Shown: positions 13,215 to 21,315, counted from the first letter of the stretch. The stretch is DNA of 27,395 nucleotides from DASXVX01 sp036504075 (GCA_036504075.1 DASXVX010000026.1:1-27395); one strand, 5' to 3'. Program-made: numbers and translations. Notes: generated by a model not told the origin, from the sequence alone.

Positions 13215-13694
13215 GTGTTCCAGGTGGGGGATAAGGTTGTCTACCCCATGCATGGTGCGGGGGTCATTGAGGCCATTGAAGAGCAGGAAGTATTGGGGCA
13301 TCGCAAAAGGTATTACGTGATGCGGCTCCCGGTTACGGAAATGAAAGTGATGGTGCCCTGCGAGAACTCAGACAACACTGGTCTCCGGCAGGTCATTTCC
13401 GAGCAGGGCTTCCAGAACCTGCTAGAGGTCCTCCAGGCCCGCAAGACCATCATGTCCAAGAACTGGAATCACCGTTACCGGTCGAACATGGAGAAGATCA
13501 AGAGCGGCAACATCCTCGAACTGGCCGAAGTGGTACGCAACCTGTTTCACCGTGAACAGGAGAAAGGGCTTTCGACCGGCGAGCGCAAGATGTTGGAGAA
13601 CGCCCGGCAAATTCTCCTCTCCGAGATCATTTTGGCCAAGAACCTCGAAATTGAACAGGCAAGCCAGTTCTTGAACGAGGTCCTTGCCCAGTAA
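13215..13694 (+). CDS. carD: CarD/CdnL-family RNA polymerase-binding regulator
   Basis: GTG 13215 is preceded by GGGGGG at 7 bases and gives 159 aa. The open frame upstream lies in promoter DNA and is not used. Residues 1–60 form the CarD/TRCF-like RNA-polymerase interaction domain: MFQVGDKVVYPMHGAGVIEA, then RYYVMRLP and KVMVPCENSD. The rest is the helical DNA-binding domain (NWNHRYRSNMEKI, ELAEVVRNLFHRE, LSTGERKMLENARQIL). CarD proteins bind the RNA polymerase beta lobe and change the stability of promoter complexes, with effects on rRNA genes and stress responses. It is a single-gene unit with two promoters and a strong terminator. Confidence 0.95.
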   Translation: MFQVGDKVVYPMHGAGVIEAIEEQEVLGHRKRYYVMRLPVTEMKVMVPCENSDNTGLRQVISEQGFQNLLEVLQARKTIMSKNWNHRYRSNMEKIKSGNILELAEVVRNLFHREQEKGLSTGERKMLENARQILLSEIILAKNLEIEQASQFLNEVLAQ

Positions 13695-13713
13695 GCCGCA
13701 CATTTACTCATGC

Positions 13714-13742
13714 AGCGCCGGGTCATCCGGCGCTATTTTTTT
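13714..13742 (+). terminator. carD terminator
   Basis: An 8-bp stem (AGCGCCGG/CCGGCGCT) with a 5-base loop is followed by A and seven T residues. Confidence 0.9.
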
Positions 13743-13809
13743 CGTTTCCGGGGCATTCTTAGAACCTGAATCCAGGTTCAGTTCGTCTCATGAATAGGGA
13801 CAGGGTGGC

Positions 13810-13838
13810 TTGTAGCGGGCCGTCCAGTCCGATACAAT
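13810..13838 (+). promoter_or_regulatory. Promoter of the PIN/TRAM–ispD–ispF unit
   Basis: TTGTAG (13810–13815), a 17-base spacer and TACAAT (13833–13838) lie 36 bases before the TTG start. Confidence 0.6.
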
Positions 13839-13874
13839 AATGTGATAGAAGTTACTCCAGGAGGTGAAGCGTGG

Positions 13875-14966
13875 TTGAAGAAACGATTACGCCTCATGCT
13901 AACCAGTGCCGGCATCCTGAGCGGGTTAAGTCTCACATTCTTTAGCCTCGGCGAGATCCAAAGAATTCCTCTGTTAGCGTCCAGCCACTGGGCCATGACC
14001 ATTCTGATCCTGTCTGCGGGTAGTCTGATCGGCGGACTGGCCGGGTTCTTCGTCTTCCCGGTAGCCACATGGGTTGAAAACCGCCTTGCCAAGGCCGCTT
14101 TCATCGACATTCTGTTCGGTTCGATTGGACTTATTGTAGGTCTTATCATTTCGGTTCTCCTCGGAATGGTCCTGAGTTCGTTCCCGTACCTGGGACCCCT
14201 GTTCACCGTACTGGCTGCAGTGGTCTTCGGCTATCTCGGTATCAGTGTGGCCACTCGCAAGCGCGATGAGGTCTCCTCGGTGCTGAACCTCGGCAGGCGC
14301 AACCGGGGCGAGCAATTGGCCGGCAAGGAGCCCGGCGAGTACCAGGGAATCAGCCACGGGAAAATACTCGACACGTCCGTCATTATCGACGGCCGCATCG
14401 CCGACATCGTAAAGACCGGCTTTCTGGAAGGCCCACTGGTCATTCCGGGGTTCGTGCTGGAGGAACTGCGGCATATTGCCGACTCGTCCGACGTGCTGAA
14501 GCGGAATCGCGGCCGGCGGGGCCTGGACATTCTGAATCGGATTCAGAAGGAACTGGCCGCCGAAGTCCGCATCTGTGAAGAAGAGATTCCCGACGCCGTG
14601 GAAGTCGACTCCAAGTTGCTCAAGCTCGCGAAACTGCTCGGCGGCAAAGTCGTCACCAACGACTACAACCTGAACAAGGTGGCCGAACTGCAGCAGGTAC
14701 CCGTGCTTAACATCAACGAGCTGGCCAACGCCGTGAAGCCGGCCGTACTGCCCGGTGAGGAAATGACCGTCACAATCATCAAGGACGGCAAGGAAGTCGG
14801 TCAGGGTGTGGCCTACCTCGATGACGGTACCATGATTGTGGTGGATGGCGGCAAGCGGTACATTGGGGAGACCATCATCGTGGTCGTCACCAGCGTGCTG
14901 CAGACCGCTGCGGGCCGCATGATCTTCGCCAAACCCAAGCTGGCAATGGAGAGGGTGGCGCCGTGA
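13875..14966 (+). CDS. yacL: Membrane PIN/TRAM-domain protein (YacL-like)
   Basis: TTG 13875 is the start (363 aa); a strong GGAGG lies 10 bases upstream and the earlier in-frame codons overlap promoter and ribosome site. Four transmembrane helices fill about residues 5–130. A PIN nuclease domain follows (about 160–290): KILDTSVIIDGRIADI with the first acidic residue, EELRHIAD, and VVTNDYNLNKVA with further acidic residues. The C-terminus is a TRAM RNA-binding domain (KEVGQGVAYLDDGTMIVVDGG). Orthologues are anchored putative RNases between disA/carD and ispD in Firmicutes. The last codons overlap the ispD start by 4 bases, so they are coupled. Confidence 0.92.
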   Translation: MKKRLRLMLTSAGILSGLSLTFFSLGEIQRIPLLASSHWAMTILILSAGSLIGGLAGFFVFPVATWVENRLAKAAFIDILFGSIGLIVGLIISVLLGMVLSSFPYLGPLFTVLAAVVFGYLGISVATRKRDEVSSVLNLGRRNRGEQLAGKEPGEYQGISHGKILDTSVIIDGRIADIVKTGFLEGPLVIPGFVLEELRHIADSSDVLKRNRGRRGLDILNRIQKELAAEVRICEEEIPDAVEVDSKLLKLAKLLGGKVVTNDYNLNKVAELQQVPVLNINELANAVKPAVLPGEEMTVTIIKDGKEVGQGVAYLDDGTMIVVDGGKRYIGETIIVVVTSVLQTAAGRMIFAKPKLAMERVAP

Positions 14967-15673
14967 GTGTTCAGATCGGTGGTCTCGAGGTGGCGGTCAG
15001 CGTCATCCTGCCGGCCGCCGGCTCTGGCAAACGGATGGGGGGAGGGACTGCCAAGCAGTTCCTCCCTCTTGGCGCCGAGCCGGTACTCATACATACGGTG
15101 AGGCTTTTCAGCGAGTGCCCCCTGGTCGATGAGATCGTCATCGCCGCCGGCGACGTGGCGGCAACCCGGGAGCTGGTTGGCAATTTCCCCAAGGTCACGT
15201 ACATCGTCAAGGGCGGCGCCGAACGACAGGACTCCGTCTGGGCAGGCCTGCAGGTCGTGCACTCCCGTCCGCGGGTCGTCTGCATTCACGACGCTGTTCG
15301 GCCGCTGCTGCCGGAGCAGGTGCTCCGGGATGTACTCCGGGCGGCGGCGGGCTGTCCGGCGCAAATGGTCGGGGTGCCGGTCAAGGATACGATCAAAGTG
15401 GCAGGGGCAGACGGATTCGTGACGGCGACCCCCGCCCGGTCCGCGCTCTGGGCCATGCAGACCCCGGAAGTCTTCTGGGTGGAGACGCTGCTCCAGGCGT
15501 ACCACAAGGCCCGGGCCGACGGCTTCGTGGGCACCGACTGTTCCTCGCTGGTGGAGCGACTGGGCGTTCCGGTCCGGATCCACCCCGGCAGCTATGAGAA
15601 CTTGAAGCTGACGACGCCGGAGGATTTCCTGCTGGCGGAAGCGATTCTGAAGCGGCGCCAGACGGGAGGGTAA
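14963..15673 (+). CDS. ispD: 2-C-methyl-D-erythritol 4-phosphate cytidylyltransferase
   Basis: GTG 14963 overlaps the previous stop (GTGA) and gives 236 aa, a normal length. It joins CTP to methylerythritol phosphate in the MEP isoprenoid pathway. Visible motifs are the nucleotide-binding LPAAGSGKRM with a following KQFLPL, a GGAERQDSV stretch, CIHDAVRPLL, TPARSALWAMQTPE (usually TPQ.LW..QTPQ), and GTDCSSLVE (usually TDDAS.VE), then NLKLTTPEDFLLAE. The TDCSS variant replaces the usual aspartate before Ala/Ser and is a mild oddity. ispF follows after 3 bases in the same unit. Confidence 0.96.
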   Translation: MSVQIGGLEVAVSVILPAAGSGKRMGGGTAKQFLPLGAEPVLIHTVRLFSECPLVDEIVIAAGDVAATRELVGNFPKVTYIVKGGAERQDSVWAGLQVVHSRPRVVCIHDAVRPLLPEQVLRDVLRAAAGCPAQMVGVPVKDTIKVAGADGFVTATPARSALWAMQTPEVFWVETLLQAYHKARADGFVGTDCSSLVERLGVPVRIHPGSYENLKLTTPEDFLLAEAILKRRQTGG

Positions 15674-15676
15674 GCC

Positions 15677-16150
15677 ATGCTGGTCGGATTCGGCTACGAC
15701 GTGCACCGTCTGGTGGAAGGCCGCCCGCTGGTGCTGGGCGGCGTCACAATCCCCTACGCCAAAGGGCTGGACGGCCATTCGGATGCGGACGTCATGATTC
15801 ACGCCCTCATGGATGCGCTGCTGGGCGCGGCCGGCCTCCGGGACATTGGCTATCACTTCCCGCCCGGCGACCCGAACTACAAGGACGCCGACAGCCTGAA
15901 GCTCCTGACCAGGGTGGTGGCGCTGCTGGCGGCGGAAGGCTATCGCCCGGTCAACGCCGACATTACCCTGCTGGCGGAACGCCCGAAAATCGGGCCGCAT
16001 GTCGAGGCGATGCGGTCCAAGTTGAGCGGTGCGCTGGGCGTGGCGCCCCGGCGGGTGGGCGTCAAGGCGACCACCAACGAGGGCCTCGGCTTCGTAGGGG
16101 ATGGGCTGGGCATGGCGGCCTATGCGGTTGCCCTGCTGGAAGTCATTTGA
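15677..16150 (+). CDS. ispF: 2-C-methyl-D-erythritol 2,4-cyclodiphosphate synthase
   Basis: ATG 15677 gives 157 aa, the usual length. It cyclises CDP-methylerythritol 2-phosphate in the MEP pathway as a trimer. Metal ligands are seen as GYDVH (Asp8, His10) and His42 in the SDADVMIHALMDALLGA motif; DIGYHFPPGDP and KATTNEGLGFVG are the other signatures. The family usually has TGRGEG near the end; here it reads VGDGLG, a small divergence at the nucleotide-contact loop. The -35 element of the next promoter overlaps its stop codon. Confidence 0.96.
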   Translation: MLVGFGYDVHRLVEGRPLVLGGVTIPYAKGLDGHSDADVMIHALMDALLGAAGLRDIGYHFPPGDPNYKDADSLKLLTRVVALLAAEGYRPVNADITLLAERPKIGPHVEAMRSKLSGALGVAPRRVGVKATTNEGLGFVGDGLGMAAYAVALLEVI

Positions 16151-16175
16151 CACTTCTCCCCAGAACGCATATAAT
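16147..16175 (+). promoter_or_regulatory. Consensus sigma-A promoter of the cysE–cysS unit
   Basis: TTGACA (16147–16152), exactly 17 bases, and TATAAT (16170–16175) match both hexamers fully. The TGA of ispF is inside the -35 hexamer. Transcription starts near 16182, at the T-box leader. Confidence 0.9.
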
Positions 16176-16194
16176 TCATACCAATATCCCCAAA

Positions 16195-16466
16195 CGCGAT
16201 GAATGGGAGAAGTACCTGCGGGAGACCGTTCAGAGAGTCACCGCCTCTGGCTGCAAGCGGTGGCCGGATCGAAGCAGGGAACATGCGCCCGGGAGTCGGG
16301 GCCCGAAACAGCATTTGCTGCTGAGGCGCTCACGGAAGGCCACCGTTACAAGGCACAGGGTGTGTTAGCACCCGGTTGAGAGGGACGCCTTTTTGGCGTC
16401 CAATCAGAGTGGAACAGCGGGAATTCTACCCGCCTCTGGCATTTGCCGGAGGCGGGTTATTCTTTT
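16195..16466 (+). ncRNA. T-box leader, Cys specifier
   Basis: The leader shows T-box features in order: an AGAG-type motif (CAGAGAGTC at 16230–16238), a specifier region GGCTGCAAG with TGC (Cys) at 16252–16254, a stem III-like hairpin GGACGCC/GGCGTCC (16383–16401), and the T-box word AGAGTGGAACAGCGG (16406–16420). A terminator follows (16429–16436 with 16449–16456, then TTATTCTTTT). Uncharged tRNA-Cys would pair with TGC and with the T-box and prevent termination, so cysE–cysS is expressed when Cys-tRNA is short. The T-box word differs from the common AGGGTGGNACCGCG at a few positions. Confidence 0.85.
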
Positions 16467-16508
16467 GTAGCACGGAATTTCCATCGGATTGCAGAAAGGA
16501 GTATCATA

Positions 16509-17204
16509 ATGGTTGGTCGTTTGAAGCGGGACATTGGGGTAGTCTTTGATCGGGACCCGGCGGCCCGCAACACCCTCGAAGTACTCCTCTGCTACCCCGG
16601 ACTCAAGGCAATTCTGGCGCATCGTCTGGCGCACTGGCTTTGGGTCCGTAACTGGAAGCTACTGGCCCGCTTGATCTCCCAGATCTCCCGGTTCTTCACG
16701 CAGATCGAAATCCACCCCGGGGCCGTCATCGGCGAAGGCTTCTTCATCGACCACGGGAGCGGCGTGGTCATCGGCGAGACTTCGGAAATCGGCAATAACG
16801 TGACGCTCTACCAGGGAGTCACGCTGGGTGGCACGGGCAAAGAGAAAGGCAAGCGGCACCCGACCATCGGCGACAACGTGGTCATCGGCAACGGCGCCCG
16901 CGTGCTGGGTTCGTTTACGGTGGGCGAAAACTCGCTGATCGGTGCCGGCTCGGTGGTGGTGCGGGAGGTACCGCCCAACTGCACGGTGGTGGGCAACCCC
17001 GGCCGCATCACGAAAATGAACGGCGTCCGGGTCGATCCGTTGGACCAGGTCCACATGCCCGACCCCGTCGCCAACATGTTCGACGCCCTGCAGCAAACGC
17101 TCCAGGAGCTGGCCGGTCGTGTCGGCGCGCTGGAGACTGAGAACCAGGCCTTGCGAAAGGCTTTACAGGAGGATGGTTTCCATGGCGATTCGCATCTACA
17201 ATGA
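16509..17204 (+). CDS. cysE: Serine O-acetyltransferase
   Basis: ATG 16509 has AAAGGAG at 7-base spacing and gives 231 aa. It acetylates L-serine with acetyl-CoA, the first step of cysteine synthesis. A helical N-terminus (ARNTLEVLLCYPGLKAILAHRLAHWLW) leads to left-handed beta-helix hexapeptide repeats: EIHPGAVIGEGFFIDHGSGVVIG, GNNVTLYQGVTLGGTG, KRHPTIGDNVVIGNGA and ENSLIGAGSVV. The catalytic His in DHG and His in KRHP are present. The C-terminal end is a short coiled-coil (LQELAGRVGALETENQAL), longer than in minimal versions. The gene ends 23 bases inside cysS and is under the T-box. Confidence 0.96.
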   Translation: MVGRLKRDIGVVFDRDPAARNTLEVLLCYPGLKAILAHRLAHWLWVRNWKLLARLISQISRFFTQIEIHPGAVIGEGFFIDHGSGVVIGETSEIGNNVTLYQGVTLGGTGKEKGKRHPTIGDNVVIGNGARVLGSFTVGENSLIGAGSVVVREVPPNCTVVGNPGRITKMNGVRVDPLDQVHMPDPVANMFDALQQTLQELAGRVGALETENQALRKALQEDGFHGDSHLQ

Positions 17205-18597
17205 CCTGACCCGCCAAAAAGATGAGTTTATCCCGCTGGTTCCCGGCAAGGTAAGCTTCTACAACTGCGGCCCCACGGTGTACGACTACTTTCACATTGG
17301 CAACGGCCGGAACTTTGTCGTCATGGACGGTATCCGCCGGTACCTCATTTACCGGGGCTTCGACGTGACGTTTGTCCAGAACTTCACCGACATCGACGAC
17401 CGGATGATCAAGCGGGCGAACGAGCGGGGAATCACGGTCAGGGAGCTGTCCGAGGAGATGATCGCCGCCTACAGGCAGGACGTGAGCGCGTTCAATGTCA
17501 TGGAGGCGGATGTTCATCCCCGGGCGACCGACCTGATTCCGGAGCAAATCGCCATGATCGCCGAGCTGATTGAGAAGGGCTACGCCTACGCCGTACCCGG
17601 CGGGGACGTTTATTTCCGGGTCGCGAAGAAGCTGGACTACGGCAAGCTCTCGCACAAGAACCTGGAGGGGTTGGTGGCCGGGGCCTCCGAGCGGGTCGAC
17701 CCGGACGACCGCAAGGAGCATCCGTTCGACTTCGCCCTCTGGAAGGGCCAAAAGCCGGGCGAGCCTGCCTGGGACGCCCCCTGGGGCGCCGGGCGGCCGG
17801 GCTGGCACATCGAGTGCTCGGCCATGGCCCGCCGCTATCTCGGTGAGACCATCGACATTCACTCCGGCGGCGAGGACCTGGTCTTCCCGCACCACGAAAA
17901 CGAGATCGCGCAGAGCGAGGCCTGCAACGACAAGCTCTTCGCCCGTTACTGGATCCACAACGCCTTCCTGAACATTGAAGGCGAGAAGATGTCCAAGTCG
18001 TTGGGCAACTTCTTCACCGGGCGGGACATCGTGAAGGAGTACGACGGCGAGGTAGTCCGGCTCTATCTTCTCGGCGCCCATTACCGGACCCAACTGGACT
18101 TCCGGCGGGAGCTGGTGGAGCAGACCAAGGCCGGCCTGGAGCGGCTGAAGAACACGGTGGCCAACCTGCAGCACATCGCCCGGACGACGACCGCCAAACA
18201 CCTGACGCCCGATGAGGCCGAGGTGCTGGGCGAGCTGTCCAAGGCCCGCCAGCGGTTCATCGCCGCCATGGATGACGACTTCAACACGGCGGGCGGCATC
18301 GCTGAGCTGTTTGGCCTATCCCGGGAGATCAACAACGTGCTGAACCCGACCTCTTCCGCCGAACTGGCTGAAGGCGCTCTCAGCCTGCTGAAGGAGCTGG
18401 CGGGCGTCCTGGGCCTGCTGGTGAAGGACGAGGCCGCCGGCTCGCTCGACGACGAGGTCCAGGCGCTGGTGGACGCCCGGCAGGCGGCCCGCAAGGCGAA
18501 GAACTGGGCGGAGTCCGACCGGATTCGGGATCAGCTGAACGCCATGGGCATCGTCCTGGAAGATACGCCGCAAGGCGTGAGGTGGAAGCAGAAGTGA
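17182..18597 (+). CDS. cysS: Cysteinyl-tRNA synthetase
   Basis: ATG 17182, preceded by AGGAGG at 8-base spacing, gives 471 aa and overlaps cysE by 23 bases. It charges tRNA-Cys. Class I signatures are present: Zn ligand Cys29 in YNCGPTVYD, HIGN (38–41, the HIGH box), GWHIECSAMA, FPHHENEIAQSE with further Zn ligands, and KMSKS (269–273). The DALR and C-terminal helical domains follow. Sharing a T-box with cysE couples cysteine synthesis to charging. Confidence 0.97.
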   Translation: MAIRIYNDLTRQKDEFIPLVPGKVSFYNCGPTVYDYFHIGNGRNFVVMDGIRRYLIYRGFDVTFVQNFTDIDDRMIKRANERGITVRELSEEMIAAYRQDVSAFNVMEADVHPRATDLIPEQIAMIAELIEKGYAYAVPGGDVYFRVAKKLDYGKLSHKNLEGLVAGASERVDPDDRKEHPFDFALWKGQKPGEPAWDAPWGAGRPGWHIECSAMARRYLGETIDIHSGGEDLVFPHHENEIAQSEACNDKLFARYWIHNAFLNIEGEKMSKSLGNFFTGRDIVKEYDGEVVRLYLLGAHYRTQLDFRRELVEQTKAGLERLKNTVANLQHIARTTTAKHLTPDEAEVLGELSKARQRFIAAMDDDFNTAGGIAELFGLSREINNVLNPTSSAELAEGALSLLKELAGVLGLLVKDEAAGSLDDEVQALVDARQAARKAKNWAESDRIRDQLNAMGIVLEDTPQGVRWKQK

Positions 18598-18986
18598 TGC
18601 GCATGGAAAATCCGCTGCTCTTGCCGCCGCTGACGCTGGCCTACGTGGGGGATGCCGTATACGAACTCTGGGTCCGAAACCGCCTGCTGGAACTGGGCCA
18701 CGTCCGGGTGAACGACCTGCACCGGACGGCGGTCCGGTACGTGCGGGCGCGGGCCCAGGCGCAGGCGCTGGCCGAGCTTCAGCCCCTGCTCTCCGAAGCA
18801 GAGCAGGACGTGGCCCGGCGGGGCCGCAACGCCAAGGGCCACCAGGCGCCCAAGGGGAGCGACCCGGTTGAGTACGGGGCATCCACGGCTTTCGAGACGC
18901 TGGTGGGGTTCCTGTACCTGTCTGGGCGTGAAGAGCGGCTGGAAGAGGTGCTTTCGCTGACCGCCCGCTACCTGGAGCAATCGTGA
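18597..18986 (+). CDS. mrnC: Mini-ribonuclease III
   Basis: ATG 18597 overlaps the cysS stop (TGATG); GAGGTGG is 11 bases upstream, and ATG 18603 is an alternative. The 129-aa protein is a lone RNase III catalytic domain without a dsRNA-binding domain. LAYVGDAVYELWVRNRLL carries the catalytic Asp, and ASTAFETLVGFLYL the catalytic Glu pair region. It matures 23S rRNA in Bacillus. It ends at a terminator, closing the cysE–cysS–mrnC unit. Confidence 0.93.
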   Translation: MRMENPLLLPPLTLAYVGDAVYELWVRNRLLELGHVRVNDLHRTAVRYVRARAQAQALAELQPLLSEAEQDVARRGRNAKGHQAPKGSDPVEYGASTAFETLVGFLYLSGREERLEEVLSLTARYLEQS

Positions 18987-18989
18987 GCC

Positions 18990-19015
18990 AAGACCGCCCC
19001 GCCGGGGCGGTCTTT
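18990..19015 (+). terminator. Terminator of cysE–cysS–mrnC
   Basis: An 11-bp perfect stem (AAGACCGCCCC and its complement) with a 3-base loop GCC ends in TTT. Confidence 0.85.
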
Positions 19016-19068
19016 CACTGTCACACGGCCCGCCAGGTTCAATAACATGGGGGCAGGAGGTGACCCGC

Positions 19069-19230
19069 TTGCCTTATGCAGCGTTCGGATTTCCCTTCGC
19101 CGGGTTCAGCCCGCTCCTGATCCCGGTTGTGGCGCCCCTGCCGTTAGGGCTCACGCCTTCGTTCTACGCCCCGTTCCCGTCGGTGCCGCTCAGCGGCTGG
19201 GGTGGCGTACCGTTTATCTGGGGCGTCTGA
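19069..19230 (+). CDS. Small Pro/Phe/Gly-rich peptide (53 aa)
   Basis: TTG 19069 follows a perfect AGGAGGTGA site at 8-base spacing; the frame ends at TGA 19230, six bases before the GNAT start. The peptide begins MPYAAFGFPFAGFSP and contains 12 Pro and many F, W, G, V, with no charged residue at all. That composition recalls short spore-coat or membrane-associated peptides of spore-formers, but no family is recognised. The strong ribosome site, a gap otherwise empty, and lack of charge argue that it is real. It may be sporulation-related; no clear sporulation promoter is seen. Confidence 0.6.
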   Translation: MPYAAFGFPFAGFSPLLIPVVAPLPLGLTPSFYAPFPSVPLSGWGGVPFIWGV

Positions 19231-19235
19231 CCCGC

Positions 19236-19754
19236 ATGGCAACACCCGGGCTACATAACGATGTTCAGATCCGGTCGTTTCAGCCCGCGGACCTGCCGGC
19301 CGTGCTGACCGGGGCCGCCGAGATGGGGTGGGGCCTCCTCACCCCGGCCGAGCGGCGCTTGACCAGCCCGGACGAGGTCGCCCGCCGGACCGGGGAACTG
19401 ATCGGGCAGGCGCTGAGACAGCCGGGTGCGCTGGTATTGGTCGCCGAAGCCGGCGGCGTGGTAGTCGCGTTCGAGTTCCTGGTCATCCGGCAGGCGGACA
19501 TCTCCGGCCTGACGGAGGCGCTGAAGCTGGGCGGCTGGGTCGCCCCGGCCTATCGGCGGCGGGGGCTGAACCAGCGAATGCATCAGGCCGGCGAGGACTG
19601 TTGTCGGGAGTTGGGCGTCCAGCGAATGGTGGCGGTCGTCGCCACGCAGAACGCCGCATCGCTAGGCGCGACGGCGAAATCCGGGTTCGTGACCGAAAAG
19701 GTCGTCCGGGCGAAGTGGCTGACGCAGGACTTACCGCCGGTTACGCCAAAATAG
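19236..19754 (+). CDS. GNAT-family N-acetyltransferase
   Basis: ATG 19236 gives 172 aa; the longer open frame upstream is a shadow of the small peptide gene. Acyl-CoA binding motif A is seen as GWVAPAYRRRGLNQRMHQAGE (R/Q-x-x-G-x-G/L type), preceded by strand ALVLVAEAGGVVVAFEFL and followed by ELGVQRMVAVVATQNAASLGATAKSGF, the usual motif B with N and a C-terminal FxExxxxxKW. The substrate cannot be told. It begins six bases after the small peptide and ends 35 bases before the ThyX gene, probably one transcript. Confidence 0.85.
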   Translation: MATPGLHNDVQIRSFQPADLPAVLTGAAEMGWGLLTPAERRLTSPDEVARRTGELIGQALRQPGALVLVAEAGGVVVAFEFLVIRQADISGLTEALKLGGWVAPAYRRRGLNQRMHQAGEDCCRELGVQRMVAVVATQNAASLGATAKSGFVTEKVVRAKWLTQDLPPVTPK

Positions 19755-19789
19755 GGAGGTAGTGCGCGCACGAGAAAGGGGAACGAGGC

Positions 19790-21277
19790 ATGACGCAGCA
19801 GCGGAAAGTTTACGCTGTAACGGGGGTGGCCTCAGAACGGCATGCGTATGCCATGGCCAAGTACAGCCGGTCGGCGGAGTCGCTGAAAGACAGCGCCCGG
19901 GAATTGACCGGCGACCGCACCCGCAAGTTCCTCAACACCATGTACTTCAAGTATGGGCACGCCTCCATCGCCGACATGGCGCACATCGCCCTGGGAGTCG
20001 AGCAAATCTCCCTCTGGGCCGCGCTCACGTTGCTGGACGAGCAACTCTGGGACGGTCAGGAACGCTCCACCCGCTACCAGCCGTTTCGTGAAACCGGCTA
20101 TATCATTCCGGCCGGTGCGCCGGCGGCCTACAGCGAGACCGCTGACTGGCTCATGGGGCAGTATGAATCAGCAGTTGCCTACTGGGCGGAGCACCTGAAG
20201 GACCGCCACCCCCGGCCGGATGACATGAAACAGCCCGAATGGGAGGCCGCGCTCAAAGCGCGGGCTTTCGATATCGCCCGGTACTATCTGTTCCTCGGCG
20301 TCAATACCTCGGTGGGCCAGATCACATCGGCCCGGGTGCTGGAGCGGCAGGTGTCGCGGCTGCTGGCCGACCCGCTGCCGGAAATTCAGGGCCTGGGCGC
20401 CGACTTGAAGGCGGCCGCGGTGGAGCAGACCCCGTTCGACCTGCGGGCCGAGCGGCTGCAGCCGCTGGCGGAGCGGGCGCCCGAGCCGCTCCGGAGCGAA
20501 CTGCTGGCCCAGCTTCAGCTGGAGCCGGTGGCCCCCACGCTGATCAAATACGCCGAGCCCACGCCGTATCAGCAAGTCGTCTGGTCCGACGTGGCGGCGA
20601 TGGCGGCCGAACTGCTGCCGAAGGTGGCACCCGACAACCGGGCGGCCGTGGTGCTGAACACGTCCGGCCACCCGGTGGATGCGGCGATCGCCGCCCTGCT
20701 CTACCGGGTCTCCGACCTGGCGTATCATCAAATCGCCGAAGCGGTGGCCGGCTTCAGCCCCGCCGTCAAGCGGGAGGTGCTGGAGACGGCGCTGGCCAAG
20801 CGCGGCCCGCACGACGAGTGGCTGCGGGAGTTCCAGGGCGGGCCGCTGGCCTTCGACATCCTCCTGGATATCGGGGCCTACCGGGACCTCCACCGGCATC
20901 GCCGGGCCTCCCAGGTCCGCCAGGCATTCACCACCCGGCACGGCGCCGCAGTGCCTGAGCCCCTGCAGGGGACGGACGGGGCGCAGCGGTACCTCGCCGA
21001 TATGCAGGAGGCCGCCCGCCGGGTCGAGGCGCTGAAAGCCTGGGACCCGCTCCAGGCACACTACTTGCTGCCGCTCGGCTTCCGCTGCCGGGCGCTCTTC
21101 CGGATGGACCTGGCGGAGGCGGCCTACATCATCAAGTTACGGTCACGGGAAGGCGGCCATTTCTCCTACCGGGCCATCGCCTATCAGATGTATCAGGCGC
21201 TGTGCCAGACCTATCCGGAGCTGGCGTCCTACCTGGCGGCGACCGACCCCGCCATCGACGACCCGTTAAAGCGCTGA
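19790..21277 (+). CDS. Double-length ThyX-like protein (FAD-dependent thymidylate synthase family)
   Basis: ATG 19790 gives 495 aa, about twice a standard ThyX (220–250 aa). Each half resembles a ThyX unit. The N-terminal half has FLNTMYFKYGHASIADMAH and ERSTRYQPF (91–99), the second part of the ThyX signature, but LWAAL where RHR is expected. The C-terminal half has HRHRRASQ (RHRxxS at 369–374) but then VRQAFTTRHG in place of ExSxRY. ThyX makes dTMP from dUMP with FAD, NADPH and methylene-THF in tetramers where the motif forms one active site. Whether this split fusion makes dTMP is uncertain; similar long ThyX proteins are known in clostridial lineages. No thyA is in the window. Confidence 0.75.
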   Translation: MTQQRKVYAVTGVASERHAYAMAKYSRSAESLKDSARELTGDRTRKFLNTMYFKYGHASIADMAHIALGVEQISLWAALTLLDEQLWDGQERSTRYQPFRETGYIIPAGAPAAYSETADWLMGQYESAVAYWAEHLKDRHPRPDDMKQPEWEAALKARAFDIARYYLFLGVNTSVGQITSARVLERQVSRLLADPLPEIQGLGADLKAAAVEQTPFDLRAERLQPLAERAPEPLRSELLAQLQLEPVAPTLIKYAEPTPYQQVVWSDVAAMAAELLPKVAPDNRAAVVLNTSGHPVDAAIAALLYRVSDLAYHQIAEAVAGFSPAVKREVLETALAKRGPHDEWLREFQGGPLAFDILLDIGAYRDLHRHRRASQVRQAFTTRHGAAVPEPLQGTDGAQRYLADMQEAARRVEALKAWDPLQAHYLLPLGFRCRALFRMDLAEAAYIIKLRSREGGHFSYRAIAYQMYQALCQTYPELASYLAATDPAIDDPLKR

Positions 21278-21284
21278 CGGCCGC

Positions 21285-21315
21285 AGGCGGAGGCGAGCGA
21301 AAATCGCCTCCGCCT
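21285..21315 (+). terminator. Terminator after the ThyX gene
   Basis: A 12-bp perfect stem (AGGCGGAGGCGA and its complement) has a 7-base loop and is followed by CTTACAT. Confidence 0.7.

Noticed and set aside
13842..13874. Earlier start of the PIN/TRAM gene
   Set aside because: It would start about 4 bases after the -10 element and cover the ribosome site used by TTG 13875.
14813..16153. 446-codon reverse-strand open frame
   Set aside because: It lies entirely antisense to the end of the PIN/TRAM gene, ispD and ispF, with Arg/His/Gly-rich composition typical of a shadow in G+C-rich DNA.
17008..18201. 397-codon reverse-strand open frame
   Set aside because: It is antisense to cysE and cysS, both certain genes; no ribosome site or known domain.
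20168..21061. 297-codon reverse-strand open frame
   Set aside because: It is antisense to the ThyX gene and has shadow-like composition.
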